Shown one piece after another: positions 21,607 to 32,924 of a stretch of 64,000 bases of DNA. Where the stretch lies: assembly GCA_021927905.1 (NCBI GenBank), contig BLLK01000019.1, positions 620,001 to 684,000 of the forward strand. Reading direction: 5' to 3'. The position numbers and the translations under genes were made by a program. The notes beneath the pieces were generated by a model, which was given only the letters and a program-made list of their open reading frames with translations, did not search any database and was not told the origin of the DNA. Origin of the DNA: Chaetoceros tenuissimus. Taxonomy: Eukaryota; Bacillariophyta; Thalassiosirophyceae; Chaetocerotales; Chaetocerotaceae. How positions within the stretch are numbered: the stretch's first letter is position 1; each line of letters opens with the position of its first letter.

Positions 21607-23232
21607 ATGTCCGACACTGAAAGCGAAAGCACTGAACCCTCCTCCGTTCTAGACTATATTGAAGTCATAGAGAATGAACTATCGCAGATGAAAACTTTGA
21701 TAGAAGATGGATCTAGAACTATACTAGAATATGCTGTATTTTGCGAGAAAAGCTGCAAACAAATTCAAAGTATAGTTTCCTCTATGCAGGAGAAGATGGC
21801 CGACATCGGTAGCTTTTACTATGACGACTTGAAACATTTTTTACAAAGTTATTCTTTATATCCAAGAGACGAATTTTGGCAAATGTTTGAAGATAAACTG
21901 AATGAGATTGGAGATGATGTTGAGTGCAGAAAGAAGGCGCTGCAATTTTCTGATGAGGGAGGAATGAGAAATCTTATTCACCATGTTTGTGCTTTCAACC
22001 CGCCAGTATCTACGTTAGAGTTACTGATTGAAAAGACCACTTTTCCGGAGAAAAAGATTTGGTCTTTTAAGTACAATCACTACTCACAAACAAGCGATGG
22101 AGAATATCCATTACATATATTGTTGCAAAATGGGGCATCTTTTGAGACTGTCAAATTCTTGGTTGAAAAAGATACTTCGAATAATAAGGAAACTTTGCAG
22201 TGTCCGGATTGGAGCGGGCGTATTACATTAGTGGGAGCGCTTGTTTCTAACAGGGACAGCTATGATGACTTTGATGAATACATGAAAATTCTCAAGTACA
22301 TTGTGAAGCAGTCAGAGGATGCTAGTCCCTTTCGCAAAAGTTTAGTATACCAACATACAAAAGATGATTATGAAAGTTACCCAATCAATCTTTGTTGGGA
22401 AAAATATAAAGAGGATGGAGTTCCCGATTCAGAAATAATCGAGAAAGAAGATATTCAGTATTTGCTGAAAGCAATGTGCTATTACTGTGGTGAGAGAGGA
22501 TGGGGAAGGCCAGTAGTGCCAAGTAGGAATATTGATGATATTTCTCTTCTTGAAGCATTCTTACGAAGTTACATTTGCTTTCAGAAATCTGTTCTAAAAA
22601 ATGACATATTCCCGAAGCTTCTTCGTAGTGATGGCGAATATAGAGATTGCAGAGATTATCTATTCTCAAAAGATGCAGATGGAAAATATGCAATATTCAA
22701 GTTGCTGTCATATGAGAACTACTGTCTCATTCCTTCTTGTACTGTATCAGATTCAAAATCAATTGGCAAATTAATTGACGTCATACGTGTGCTTCTCCAT
22801 TTTGCTCCTGATGTTGCCAAAATTAAGGATGACGAAGGTTTCTTACCATTACATATTATTTCAGATGCCCAGCTGTTTCCGTATTTTAATCGTTTTAGGC
22901 GTAACCAACGATGGAAACTTGCAAAGATATTTGTCGAAGCAAATCCTGATGCTGTTTCAACTATAGATGGTAGAACCGGACTTTTACCATTTATGCTTGC
23001 TATGAGAGATTATAGGCTAAGAGAGAAAACAGAAAGGCCATCAAGATATGATTTTCCTGAAATCGACCCCGAGGATTATTCTGATTATGATTCTGACGAT
23101 GGTCGTACTTTCACAAGTCTTACTGCATCATATCTCATGCTACGACAATGCCCTGATGTAATCCAAGATTCTGGTAAATCTATTGAGAGGTCGACAAAGC
23201 GCCAAAAAATCGAAAAAGATGTCTCGAAATAG
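21607..23232 (+). CDS. Ankyrin-like repeat protein, tandem paralog 1
   Basis: 541 residues from an ATG at 21607. The N-terminal 75 residues are helical (IENELSQMKTLIEDGS). Then come degenerate ankyrin-type units of the kind expanded in diatoms: LIHHVCAFNPPVSTLELLIE, GEYPLHILLQNGASFETVKF, INLCWEKYKEDG, DDEGFLPLHIISDA and AVSTIDGRTGLLPFMLAMRD. The tail is basic (KSIERSTKRQKIEKDVSK) and may act as a nuclear localisation signal. No catalytic motif. Intact. Its only close relative here is the copy at 24867. Confidence 0.8.
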   Translation: MSDTESESTEPSSVLDYIEVIENELSQMKTLIEDGSRTILEYAVFCEKSCKQIQSIVSSMQEKMADIGSFYYDDLKHFLQSYSLYPRDEFWQMFEDKLNEIGDDVECRKKALQFSDEGGMRNLIHHVCAFNPPVSTLELLIEKTTFPEKKIWSFKYNHYSQTSDGEYPLHILLQNGASFETVKFLVEKDTSNNKETLQCPDWSGRITLVGALVSNRDSYDDFDEYMKILKYIVKQSEDASPFRKSLVYQHTKDDYESYPINLCWEKYKEDGVPDSEIIEKEDIQYLLKAMCYYCGERGWGRPVVPSRNIDDISLLEAFLRSYICFQKSVLKNDIFPKLLRSDGEYRDCRDYLFSKDADGKYAIFKLLSYENYCLIPSCTVSDSKSIGKLIDVIRVLLHFAPDVAKIKDDEGFLPLHIISDAQLFPYFNRFRRNQRWKLAKIFVEANPDAVSTIDGRTGLLPFMLAMRDYRLREKTERPSRYDFPEIDPEDYSDYDSDDGRTFTSLTASYLMLRQCPDVIQDSGKSIERSTKRQKIEKDVSK

Positions 23233-23239
23233 GATTTGA

Positions 23240-23560
23240 ACGATTATCTGCAAACATGAATTAGTTTAGATATGGGTTTCACACACTTCATCGAATGAAA
23301 CATCGCTACTATAATTAGCGAGTCTTGTTGGTTTAGCATATCCAAACTCTTTTGCAAAATATAGTGGAGCTTGCAATGACAGATGGCTCAGCAGAAAGCC
23401 GCCATCTTCTAATCTTCAATGAACCTTTTCGACATGTTGAAAGTGTATTTCTCTATCAACTTGGTATTTCGAGAGAGTTTTGCATTGGGCCAGTGATGGC
23501 GTTTGCAAATGACTTAATAAGAGTTTCAGCACCTCGACAGCAAAAAAAAATGACGAAACC
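23240..23560 (-). pseudogene. Truncated 3' remnant of the class-3 lipase
   Basis: On the minus strand this matches, with deletions, the last coding segment of the lipase at 26493-26900: SFANAITGP corresponds to SFAIAISGP, and the stretches around AKEFGYA and the CENPY end are recognisable in the DNA. It begins just after the GHSLGG region and lacks everything upstream, so the duplication that produced the two ankyrin-like paralogs carried only the end of the neighbouring lipase, which then decayed. Confidence 0.75.
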
Positions 23561-23596
23561 CGGTGAAGAAGGTATGGTAGGGGGCACACAATTTGC

Positions 23597-23688
23597 CCTT
23601 TTGGGTTGGGGTTTCAAAAATTGACATGGCTAAAATAGACTACGCGCAAAATCATCTCATCTACCTTCATCATCTTACCTATTACGTA
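23597..23688 (+). promoter_or_regulatory. Promoter block of ankyrin-like paralog 2, displaced by a transposon
   Basis: Equivalent of 21403-21480. It now sits 1.2 kb from its gene because a 1109-bp element lies between it and the leader. Confidence 0.55.
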
Positions 23689-24797
23689 CCAGTTTAGTGG
23701 CTAATTGGACCCGCCCTAGTATGGCAAGTACGTTGACAATCCATTGACTCTCGTGCAACGGAAGGGACCGATTCGTTGGTAAATAGACCCACCTTGACGA
23801 AAACCTCATATATATCAATACATATTAATTCAACAAATAAATTCAAGTATGGAACATATATATTTAAGTTTCAACTAAAGCGCTATGTGTTGGTTATAAA
23901 GAAATTTGAGATTTTTTCACTTCTAATTGTACCATACTTGAATCGGTCCCACACATCGAACTCAGAAAACGGTCCTAGTATGAAAGTACGTACGTGAGAA
24001 TACATGAAATATCTCAACCAAATGAACAGATAAAGACTACGTTTATTTATACATTTCATTGATCATAAATCTGTGACAATAGTAGAATCTGTATGTTCTT
24101 ATTTGTTTTTTAGACAGAGTGTTGCATGTTCTATGTCCCAGCTTGTATATTTTTTCAAGCGCATTTGCAATGGTACCATAGTTGTCCGTTCGTTCTCGTT
24201 CTTGAGCAGGACTTTACCCTTCTTTGTACAATTAATTAATGCTTTTCAAGTCAAATTCAATTCCTCAAATCTATATACTTTCAAACAATCTATATCATGT
24301 GTCCACCGTACCTAAGAACGCTAACTTCATTGATAAAATGAAGAAGAAAGTGGAATTATCCCTAGCCAATATTGGAAGCTGACTTTTTCACATGCCCCTT
24401 GTCTTTGCCCTTCATATTGCGCCTAGAAGAACGAACCTGATACTCAACCCATGATAGATTCTGTTTCATATGATATCGTAGAGCTTAAGTTCAAAATCCG
24501 TCTCGCGTCTGAGATCATCAACTGCTCAAAATCAACATTTTACATTTGGGACCGATAAAACTTGGAATCGACGACAATCCTGTCCCATATGTATTTCACC
24601 TTCATAATCGCGTACTACATCAATTTGAACCAAACCAAGTTATACACATGTACAAAACATGTATTAGGATGAAGTAGTTGTGTTGGATTGAGTGTTCGAC
24701 TTTATTTTGGCAGTGATTGTAAGTCTTGTATATGGGTCTTGTAGAAATTTTGGAGCAGTTGGAAAATGGGACCGAGTCCCATTAGCCACAAAACAGG
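23689..24797. mobile_element. Non-autonomous TIR element with TA target duplication (Tc1/mariner-like)
   Basis: The left end is CCAGTTTAGTGGCTAAT and the right end, reverse complemented, is CCTGTTTTGTGGCTAAT; similarity continues to about 27 bp. TA lies directly outside both ends (23687-23688 and 24798-24799). Copies of GGGACCG or its complement recur inside. No frame exceeds 80 codons and no transposase motif is visible. It splits the duplicated promoter of the ankyrin-like paralog 2, whereas paralog 1 has no counterpart. The TA duplication suggests Tc1/mariner, but that assignment rests on the ends alone. Confidence 0.75.
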
Positions 24798-24866
24798 TAG
24801 TCTAGTAGCTTTAGTTAATCAAAAGTAAAACTATCATCATAAACCAACATCTATCTCTTTAGAATC

Positions 24867-26465
24867 ATGTCCGACACTGAAAGCAATGAAACCTCTTTTC
24901 TAGACATTATTGGACGTATGGAGGATGAACTATCGCAGATAAAAACTTTAATATTAGAAGGATCTAGAACTGAACTAGAAAATGCTGTATTGTGTGAGAA
25001 ATGCTGGCTACAAATTGAAGGAATGGTATCTGAAATGCAGCACAAGATTGGCGAAATTAGTAACGATTACCATGAAAGCTTGAGAAATTTTTTACTTACT
25101 ACTCAGTCTGAGGAATATCCAAGAGACGATTTTTGGCTAAAGTTTGAAAATAAACTGAATGAGATTGGAGATGATGTTGAGTGTAGAAAGAAAGCACTGG
25201 AACATTATGACAGCACAGATGGAAAAAGGCTGATTCATCATGTTTGCAGTATGAATCCACCAGTATCTACTTTAGAGTTACTGGTTGAGCTCACATCCTT
25301 TCCAGACCCAGACTATTATGAGAAGTACAACCACTTGTCAGAAGCAGGCGATGGAGAATATCCAGTGCATATATTGTTACAAAATGGGGCATCTTTTGAT
25401 AATGTTAAATTTCTACTTGAAAAAGATACTTCAAAGGAAACTTTGAACAATTTTCGTCCTGGAAGTATATCAACAGTTGGAACGCTTATTCTTCACAAGG
25501 ATAGTTACGACGACTTTAATGAATACATGAAAATTCTCAAGTACACTGTGCAGCAATCAGCCGATGATGACTCCTACAAAGAAATTTTATTTCATAGAAA
25601 TGTGAAGGAAGAGAAAAAAAGTCTCCCAATTCATCTTTGTTGGGAAAAATATAAAGAGGAGGGATTTCTCGATTCAGATATAATCGAGAAAGAAGATATT
25701 CAGTATTTGCTGAAAGCAATGTGCTATTATGCGGATGTCAGGAAAGAAAAATGTAACAGGGCATATACAAAAGTTAAGGAAGGGGAAGAAGAGAATACAA
25801 TCAAAAGCATTGAGGATATTTCTCTTCTTGAAGCTCTCTTAAGGTCTTCCCAATGCTTTGACATGCCAATTATAGAAAATGTACTTTCGAAGCTTCTCAA
25901 TGGTGACAATGAACACAGAGACTGTAGAGAGTACCTTTTCACAAAAGACTCAGAAGGGAAATATCCAATATTTAGATTGTTACAATATAGTGACTATAGC
26001 ATCTTTCCTGACTGGTCTTTAAATTTTTTGGAATTTCCTCGTATGATTCGAACGCTTCTCAAGTTTGCTCCTGATCTTTCCCAAATTAAGGATGACGAAG
26101 GATTCCTACTTTTGCATATTGTTTCTGATTCGCGACTTCTTACCTATCTAGGACGGATACGTAGGGAACTCGTAGAGATGATTGTCAAAGCAAATCTTGA
26201 TGCTGTTTCAACTATAGATGGTCGAACTGGACTTTTACCATTTATGCTTGCTGTGAGAGGCGCACCAGAGTATTGGTTGAATCAGAAAACGGAAAAAACA
26301 ACCAAATACGACTTTCCTGAAGTTGACTTTGAGGAGGATTTTAATTGCAATCTTTCAGCATCATATCTCCTGCTACGACAATGCCCTGATGTAATCCAAG
26401 TTTCTAGTAAATCTATTGAGAGGTCGAAAAAGCGCCAAAAAATCGAAAAAGATGCCTCGAAATAG
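24867..26465 (+). CDS. Ankyrin-like repeat protein, tandem paralog 2
   Basis: 532 residues from an ATG at 24867. It aligns with paralog 1 from end to end: MSDTES, ELSQIKTLILEGSRTELE, GEYPVHILLQNGASFDNVKF, EKEDIQYLLKAMCYY, AVSTIDGRTGLLPFMLAVRG and KSIERSKKRQKIEKDASK. It lacks the acidic insert YSDYDSDDGRTF near the end of paralog 1 and has a Lys/Glu-rich insert near 25740-25810. Intact despite the transposon 70 bp upstream of its start, so its expression may differ from that of paralog 1. Confidence 0.8.
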   Translation: MSDTESNETSFLDIIGRMEDELSQIKTLILEGSRTELENAVLCEKCWLQIEGMVSEMQHKIGEISNDYHESLRNFLLTTQSEEYPRDDFWLKFENKLNEIGDDVECRKKALEHYDSTDGKRLIHHVCSMNPPVSTLELLVELTSFPDPDYYEKYNHLSEAGDGEYPVHILLQNGASFDNVKFLLEKDTSKETLNNFRPGSISTVGTLILHKDSYDDFNEYMKILKYTVQQSADDDSYKEILFHRNVKEEKKSLPIHLCWEKYKEEGFLDSDIIEKEDIQYLLKAMCYYADVRKEKCNRAYTKVKEGEEENTIKSIEDISLLEALLRSSQCFDMPIIENVLSKLLNGDNEHRDCREYLFTKDSEGKYPIFRLLQYSDYSIFPDWSLNFLEFPRMIRTLLKFAPDLSQIKDDEGFLLLHIVSDSRLLTYLGRIRRELVEMIVKANLDAVSTIDGRTGLLPFMLAVRGAPEYWLNQKTEKTTKYDFPEVDFEEDFNCNLSASYLLLRQCPDVIQVSSKSIERSKKRQKIEKDASK

Positions 26466-26492
26466 AATTTGAACGATCGTCTTAAACATGAA

Positions 26493-29319
26493 TTAATTTG
26501 AATATGGATTTTCACACACTTCTTCAAATGAAGCATTGTTTGTAGAATATGACACTCTAGTTGGTTCAGCATATCCAAACTCTTTTGCACAAGCACATGG
26601 AACAGGTCTACCTTTTGATCCACAAACATAGTTGAGCTCGCAGAATGTCTGCAGTGACATATGGCACAGAAGAAAGCCGCTATCTTCTAATCTACAATCG
26701 ATCTTTTCATATCTTTTCGAAGGATCATCAATCATGGGAACAATATCTCCAGTAGGTAACACATTGAAAGTGTATTTATCTATATCAAATTCAGAGATAC
26801 GTGGAGAAAAAGTATTTCGAGAGAGTTTTGCATTTGGACCGCTGATAGCGATAGCAAATGACTAAGTTTGGGCACCTGAAATCATGGCGATACCTCCACC
26901 AAGACTACAACCAAAAAGAACAATGTGAGATGAATCCGTGTCGAAAATTCCAATGAATTCAATTACACTTACCTATGACCTGTAATATAAATCTCATCAT
27001 ACAGTTCGAGCTCTTTTACGTGATTGATAAATGCTGTGGTTTGCTTGTAAAAGGAAACCTTCTCCAAACTACTAGACTCAAGCTTTGCTACAATTTCAAC
27101 TAGAAACTCAAATAGTGGTGTAAGAATGTTGCCTATCGGGATGAAACTTCGTGACAACTGAGAAATCAAAGCTCCTGCCCATAGTTGTATGTCGCTCATC
27201 ACATCAAAAAGGTTCAATGTTCCTCGAATTGAAACAACTCCGACACCTTTATCCGGAAAACCAATGAATTTGTAGCTAACTGCACTCTTTGAGTTTAGTT
27301 CCTCATACTCTTCAAGAAATTTTTTACAAGGTATTCATGATTGATGACATTGATATCTTGAAACCATGCGTCTAAAGTGGCATTTGTAATATCATTGGTC
27401 TCATAGGCGAGTGTTGATAGAAAACTGTAGTCCACGAGTGTTGTTGAAGAGGTATCAACTGCCCCATTCGACATTTCACAACTTGAATATTGAAAAGTTC
27501 CTTGGCCTTTATATTCAAAGTCCGATGTATAACGCAACCCGTACTCTCTACCATTACCTCCCTGAAGTAAAAAGGCACTCACAGTAAGCATCCCAAACAC
27601 AAAACTAAAGAACATAAAAATGCTTTTCCAAACTTTTCTAGCCTTCCCAGAACTAATACCAGATGTTATCTTGAGTATATGGTTGCTACTCCAGTCTTGT
27701 CGACGAGAAGAGAACATGCCTTTCAGCCCATCTGTAGAACCAAGCTCGCCCAACGCAACAGGAGAGCTGAAATATCCCATACAGAGACAGAATACGGACA
27801 ACACGCAGAAAAGCAACCCAACAGGTACATTCCCAGACACAAAAAGAGATATCGCAGGAAAGAAGAAAAATATAGTCAGCCTGAAAATGAACATGAAGAT
27901 GCAATAGCCTTCTGACGGCTCCGTCACTTGAAATCTGCCGTGAACGTGGTACAGCAATTTATTTTCTTCGTCATTGCCTGAATCTTGCTTTTCAGTATCA
28001 TTCACTCGATACAACGAGTTGAAGGTTGCCATTTCTTGTTTGTATAATTCTTGTTTTTGAATCTTATTCACTTGATACAATGACTTGATTGTACCAATGA
28101 GCTCTCTTATCAATGATACAATATAGAGCAACGTGACAACAATAACGATTATCAGGTTGAACCGAAACCATACCAGAATTGCAATAAGAATAAGCAGTTT
28201 CGATGCCAGCATTGCGAAATAGCAAATTGTAGAACTAATCTTTTGAAGCCATTTTTCCATGTAGAAATGCCATGGAGACTGGAGTCTTAACGTTTCTCCA
28301 AAAGAATCGATCCAAACCCCAAGTGAATTTGTTTCGGAGGGCATAGTTTTGATAAACTTCTTCCACTTGGAAAATGCGCTTCGGAGTTTGAACAATAGTG
28401 TAAAATGGCGTCAGCTTTGCAAGCAAAATAGTGAGTTGCGAACGTAAACTGGTGGAGTCAAACGCAAATTCTCTATCTCTTGCGTGGATGTATGATTCTC
28501 CCTCTGGGTATTCATGATGATCAAGAGATCTATATTCTACAGTTTGAATTCCAGACAAATTTTGCTTCATAGCCCATAACCAAAGAGTGTATGCTACATT
28601 CGGACTATAATGTGAGGAGTGCGTAGAATCCACGTTGGATAGATTTCTGTCCTTCTCAGCTTTTACTAATCTCAATGAGAAATCCATGTCTTTGTAAATG
28701 AATACAATGTAAAAGACAAGGAAATAGACAAATGTTCCGATTTGACAAGAAACCAATTTGTAATACCACCAACGTGTTGATGATTCCACAAGAAGGCATA
28801 CTGCACAGGTCAAGAGTGGCGCAATTACATAAAATAGTGCTGAAATCCAATCAATCATGTAACCGAGATCATGTGGAATGACTGCCTTGAGAAACATATG
28901 GCCATGCATTCCAATTCTCTTTCACAAATACCGAAGCAATGGCCTGTAGAATAAAGTTTCTTTCAGGTATATTGTAGTCTTTGAGTATTAAAAAAGAAAA
29001 CAGTAATACTTACCATTGTATTGGATAATCCATAAATGAGAATAGGTAAAGAGCATACGGAGGAAGTTAAAACTACAACTATCCCAGCAGCATCCAAGTC
29101 TTCACCAATATGATGGAGTCCAGTTCTACTTGCAATGCCCAAGAATACAAAGAGAAGAACTTGAATTCCAAATGAAGCTAAGGCAAAGATCATCAGAAAT
29201 GCAAAGAATGCGTAAATCCCACGAGTGAGGTACAACCCAAATGTACCTTCGTGTGAATATTTCGCAGTGATGACATTCGTAGATTCATCCTTTTCTAGAA
29301 CGAGAGAAGACATGCCCAT
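26493..29319 (-). pseudogene. Membrane-anchored class-3 lipase, interrupted copy
   Basis: The N-terminus (ATG at 29319) has two membrane segments; exon 1 ends at 29014 with a GTAAGT donor. A long membrane region follows (28943 down to about 27400). The C-terminal lipase domain contains the nucleophile elbow GH-SLGG, with the Ser codon split by a 68-nt intron (26905-26972), then SFAIAISGPNAKLS, the probable acid in TGDIVPMID and the His in LCHMSLQTF. So a full Ser-Asp-His triad is visible. The reading frame is broken: a shift just after 28943, one near 28390, one in an A6 run near 27330, and a TAG shortly after GHSLGG (near 26880). Family role: triacylglycerol or galactolipid hydrolysis at membranes. 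Either a young pseudogene or a gene with assembly indels. Confidence 0.7.
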
Positions 29320-30297
29320 ATCAAAGATATGTACATCTTTGTCGTGGTATTTGAGATAGGTGGATGGTTAGCAGGTGGAAGAGATTGAACTAGGATAGAA
29401 TCATAAAAAGCAGGTCGAGGAGGTCCAGCTAGAATGAAAGCACTGGAATCATGGTAGACATGAATGCACTGATACTGGTACCACCGTGAGCCTCTCCCCT
29501 CTTGTCATGCTATGATCTTTACGTTCATACGTATGTGGTTTCATTTTGTGATTGACAGTTAAAAACAGTTAACATAAGAAGGGCTTGACACGCTCCGCCA
29601 CTCAATTGAGAGGGTTGGTATTTTCATGTCGATACACAACAACACATGATGCAAAGAACAACTTGTCTACTTTACTTACATTCTACAAGCAACAACATTG
29701 ACCAGAGCACCCATCAAACTGCCGTACACGATGCTTTTTATTCCAAATTACATTCAAAGCTTTGTTGAAAATTGGACGGTTGTAAGGGAGCCTCTCCTCA
29801 AAACCATTCCTTGGATTCACTTAGCTTCCGGATTGGTGATTTGAAGATATTTTGAACATAAAGGTGAGACAATCAATTCTTTTCATTAATTTTTTAAATA
29901 TTTATCAATTTAATATACATAAATGAACATTGTTTATTCAATGTGCTTTGGCTAACAACGTTCTTGTTCTACTTACATAGTAGTAGCAATGAAAGGATTT
30001 TGCACTTTCTTCATGATTCGATTTTGGAGGACTCGGTAGGCCCCTCTTGGGGAAGTAGGCTCTTCTCCTGGAAGAGAGACATCTCTTTCCCAACAACCGC
30101 GCTTCTTCACTTTTCTCAAAACCAACACTGTTTGAAATGCAGTCAGTGCATTGCTCTAACCATTTAACCTAATTGATCTCTCAAGGTGTCCACATTTAGA
30201 GGCAGAAGAGACTTATTAAGGAATCAACAATCAAAGAATTAGGTAAGCCGACGATCTCATGTGTTATTTGAAAAATTCAAATGAGTTTTCCGAATGA
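29320..30297. other. Intergenic between divergent genes
   Basis: AT-rich, with a pyrimidine-rich stretch near 29880. Promoter sequences of the lipase (minus) and of the zinc-finger gene (plus) are expected here. I see no gene, RNA or repeat. Confidence 0.4.
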
Positions 30298-32924
30298 ATG
30301 CCTTACCAACACTCTCACTCTCACCTTCTGCCATCACTCTCACAATGCAATAGAATGCCACCACTTTGCAGTGGTTGTGGAGGAAGATTCGATACCCGTG
30401 ATAAGTTTGAGAGACTTTCCAAAATTCAGGAAAGTAGAACCAAAGCTGATGAAACTAAGGGAGATACCGGAACTATACTCGTTGTACGTTGCAATTATTG
30501 TATTCTTACACACAGCTTATACCTCTGTAATGATGAAACAACAATTCAACGCGCAACCAACAAGATACCTGAAGGACGTAATGGTGACCGATTGAAACTT
30601 TCAGTCGATCATACTATTAAAGAAGTGAAGCGTGCAAAGGAAGCAAGGAAACCGAAAGATCCTCCTTTGCTTGATAAGACTAATCAAACTACTAAAGGAG
30701 TGAAGCGTGCAAAGAAAGCAAAGAAACCAAAAGGTCCTCCTCTCCTTGATGATAAGACTAAACAAGCTTGCAAAATTTTGAATCGAGCCCTCCCTGATTT
30801 TGTGAAAAATGGAAAGGGAAGAGACTACATGGCGAAGAATCCAGGATGCTCCGCTTACGACTTTATTTTCGAACGCATTTCTCCTAGTATGATCTGTAGT
30901 GTTTTAAAAAGTTGTGCCCCAGAGTTCATGAAAGCTAGAGGTCTTCACGATGTTGAGGAAAAATGTCAATGCTCTCGAGGTTGTAAACACATTCTTCCAA
31001 CCGAAGAGAGTGAGAGAAGCTTTTTACCAGTCTTGAAAGGAAGTCCAATTCCTGTTGCAAAATGTTGTCTCTATACACTAATTTGGAATGATGACCCTCG
31101 TATCCCCACAAGCCTTGCAAAAGAAAAGAAGTCTGTTAAAGGTGGCATGGTAGCTTACAATGAAAATAACCCGAAAGGGCCAACAGCTGTTCAACTTTGT
31201 AAGCAAGGTAATATTTATCCACTCGAGGGTTTCTTCTCCTCTCCCCGTCAAGCGGAGAAACTTGGTGGTATTCAGAAAGCAAAGGAAAGGCTTGGATTCT
31301 ATCTTCAAGATAAGAAAAAGGATAATTCAAGATCTTCATTTTCTTCTAGGAAAACTGATGAAGATAGAAGGTTACAGAATAGAGAAATAGCCAAAACGGC
31401 GAGACAGACAGCGCATTACAACTGCCCTGATGAAATGTTCAAAAGAACTATGAGATCTAGAAGAGGCCAGGTAATGAGAGGTAAGTCTTCAACCGTTCTA
31501 TTACTTTTCAAGTTTTGAAACCTTTTAACAAGTAGTTGTTTGTAGGTGTTCTAGGTAATGAAAGTCCTCTTACTCTTTTACTTTTGAATGCAACAAATGG
31601 CTTTGTCAATGGATTCATGCTGCAGTATGCCATTATGTTTCTTCTTGAGGATGGGGTTGATGTTTCGAGTAAAGAAGAGCTTGACAAGGAACTTGAAATC
31701 AAGACCCAAGGTGATGAAATAGTCCCAATGAACAGTTTGGAAGACTACGCCATAATGCTAAGTCTCATGAATTTTCAGTTTTCACCTGGAACAGTAAATC
31801 AAAAAAAGTATACTTACACTACTAAGGAGTGTGTTGAGATTCTCATTGAACTGATCAAGATATTTAATGTCTTACATTACAAACAAGTCCAAACAAAAGA
31901 ACAAGGAATGCAGTTCGCGAAGGACAATCGAGAAAGATTGAAAAAATTGTTTGATGAATCAAATAAATTCAGAACCACCGATATCAACAAGGTCGAGTGG
32001 ATCACTAAGAATGAAGTGACAAGAATCATTTCAAAAGCTGGGCTTCCTAAATTAGAGTTGTCTTTGACAAGTAAGCCATGGAATGACCTCAGCGAAGAAG
32101 AGCAGCGAATTCATCGTTTGAATGGTTATAAAGCTGCGGAAAAGTATTTCAACCAGTGGAATAGATACGGGTACGGTGCAACACGCTCAAGAGAATTGAT
32201 TAAGGAAATGGAAGAAGACGAAAAGAAACCTGCAGCAATTAGCAGCAAGAAGAGCAGTTCAACCAGTAGCAGCAAGAAGAGCAGTTCAACCAGTAGCAGC
32301 AAGAAGAGTAGTTCAACCAGTAGCAGCAAGAAGAGCAGTTCGACCATTAGCGGCTGGATGAGCAGTTCAACCAGTAGCAGCAAGAAGAGCAGTTCGACCA
32401 TTAGCGGCTGGATGAGTAGTTCAACCAGTAGCAGCAAGAAGAGTAGTTCAACCAGTAGCAGCAAGAAGAGCAGTTCGACCATTAGCGGCTGGATGAGCAG
32501 TTCAACCAGTAGCAGCAAGAAGAGCAGTTCAACCAGTAGCAGCAAGAAGAGTAGTTCAACCAGTAGCAGCAAGAAGAGTAGTTCAACCAGTAGCAGCAAG
32601 AAGAGCAGTTCAACTACTAGCAGCAAGAAGAGCAGATTCAAAACGACCACTGCAACTTCAAAGACATCTGCAACAAGAAAGAGAAAGTTCACCTCAACTT
32701 CTGTGTCTAAAAAGAAGGCAAAGAAAGGATTTCTCGATGATTCGGATGAAGAGTTTTTGGAGGACTCTTCTGTCGAGTCTCATTTCGATGAAGATAAGAT
32801 GTTGGGGGATGACGAATCTATTGTATCCATGCCTGATAGAGATAGATGGATTTGCAGTACATGTACTTATGCAAACGAGAAAAAACATAGTAGATGCAAA
32901 ATGTGTAATACCTTTCGAGAATAG
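30298..32924 (+). CDS. RanBP2-type zinc-finger protein with Ser/Lys repeat; two exons
   Basis: Exons 30298-31480 and 31546-32924; a 65-nt intron (GTAAGT...TTTGTAG) splits a Gly codon. 853 residues. An alternative ATG at 30355 would give MPPLCSGCGG as the start. The N-terminus has paired cysteines CSGCGG and CNYC that could bind zinc. Next come Lys-rich repeats (EVKRAKEARKPKDPPLL and GVKRAKKAKKPKGPPLL), a unique domain with further Cys pairs (CQCSRGCKH), a second unique domain in exon 2, 14 units of SSSTSSSKK, a basic stretch, an acidic stretch, and a C-terminal RanBP2/NZF finger: W-x-C-x2-C, then N, then C-x2-C (WICSTCTYANEKKHSRCKMC). NZF fingers bind ubiquitin or RNA. Probably nuclear. Role unknown. 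Confidence 0.75.
32253..32630 (+). repeat. 27-bp coding minisatellite, 14 units
   Basis: Exactly 14 units of 27 bp. Eleven encode SSSTSSSKK or a one-residue variant; three encode SSSTISGWM, at unit positions 4, 6 and 9. The interspersed variant points to repeated unequal exchange of unit pairs. Confidence 0.9.

Noticed and set aside
27620-27915. Plus-strand frames of 78-95 codons opposite the lipase
   Set aside because: They are antisense to the membrane segment of the lipase and have no family features.
32126-32692. 188-codon minus-strand frame rich in Leu
   Set aside because: It is the antisense of the SSSTSSSKK minisatellite; the repeat keeps the opposite strand open.
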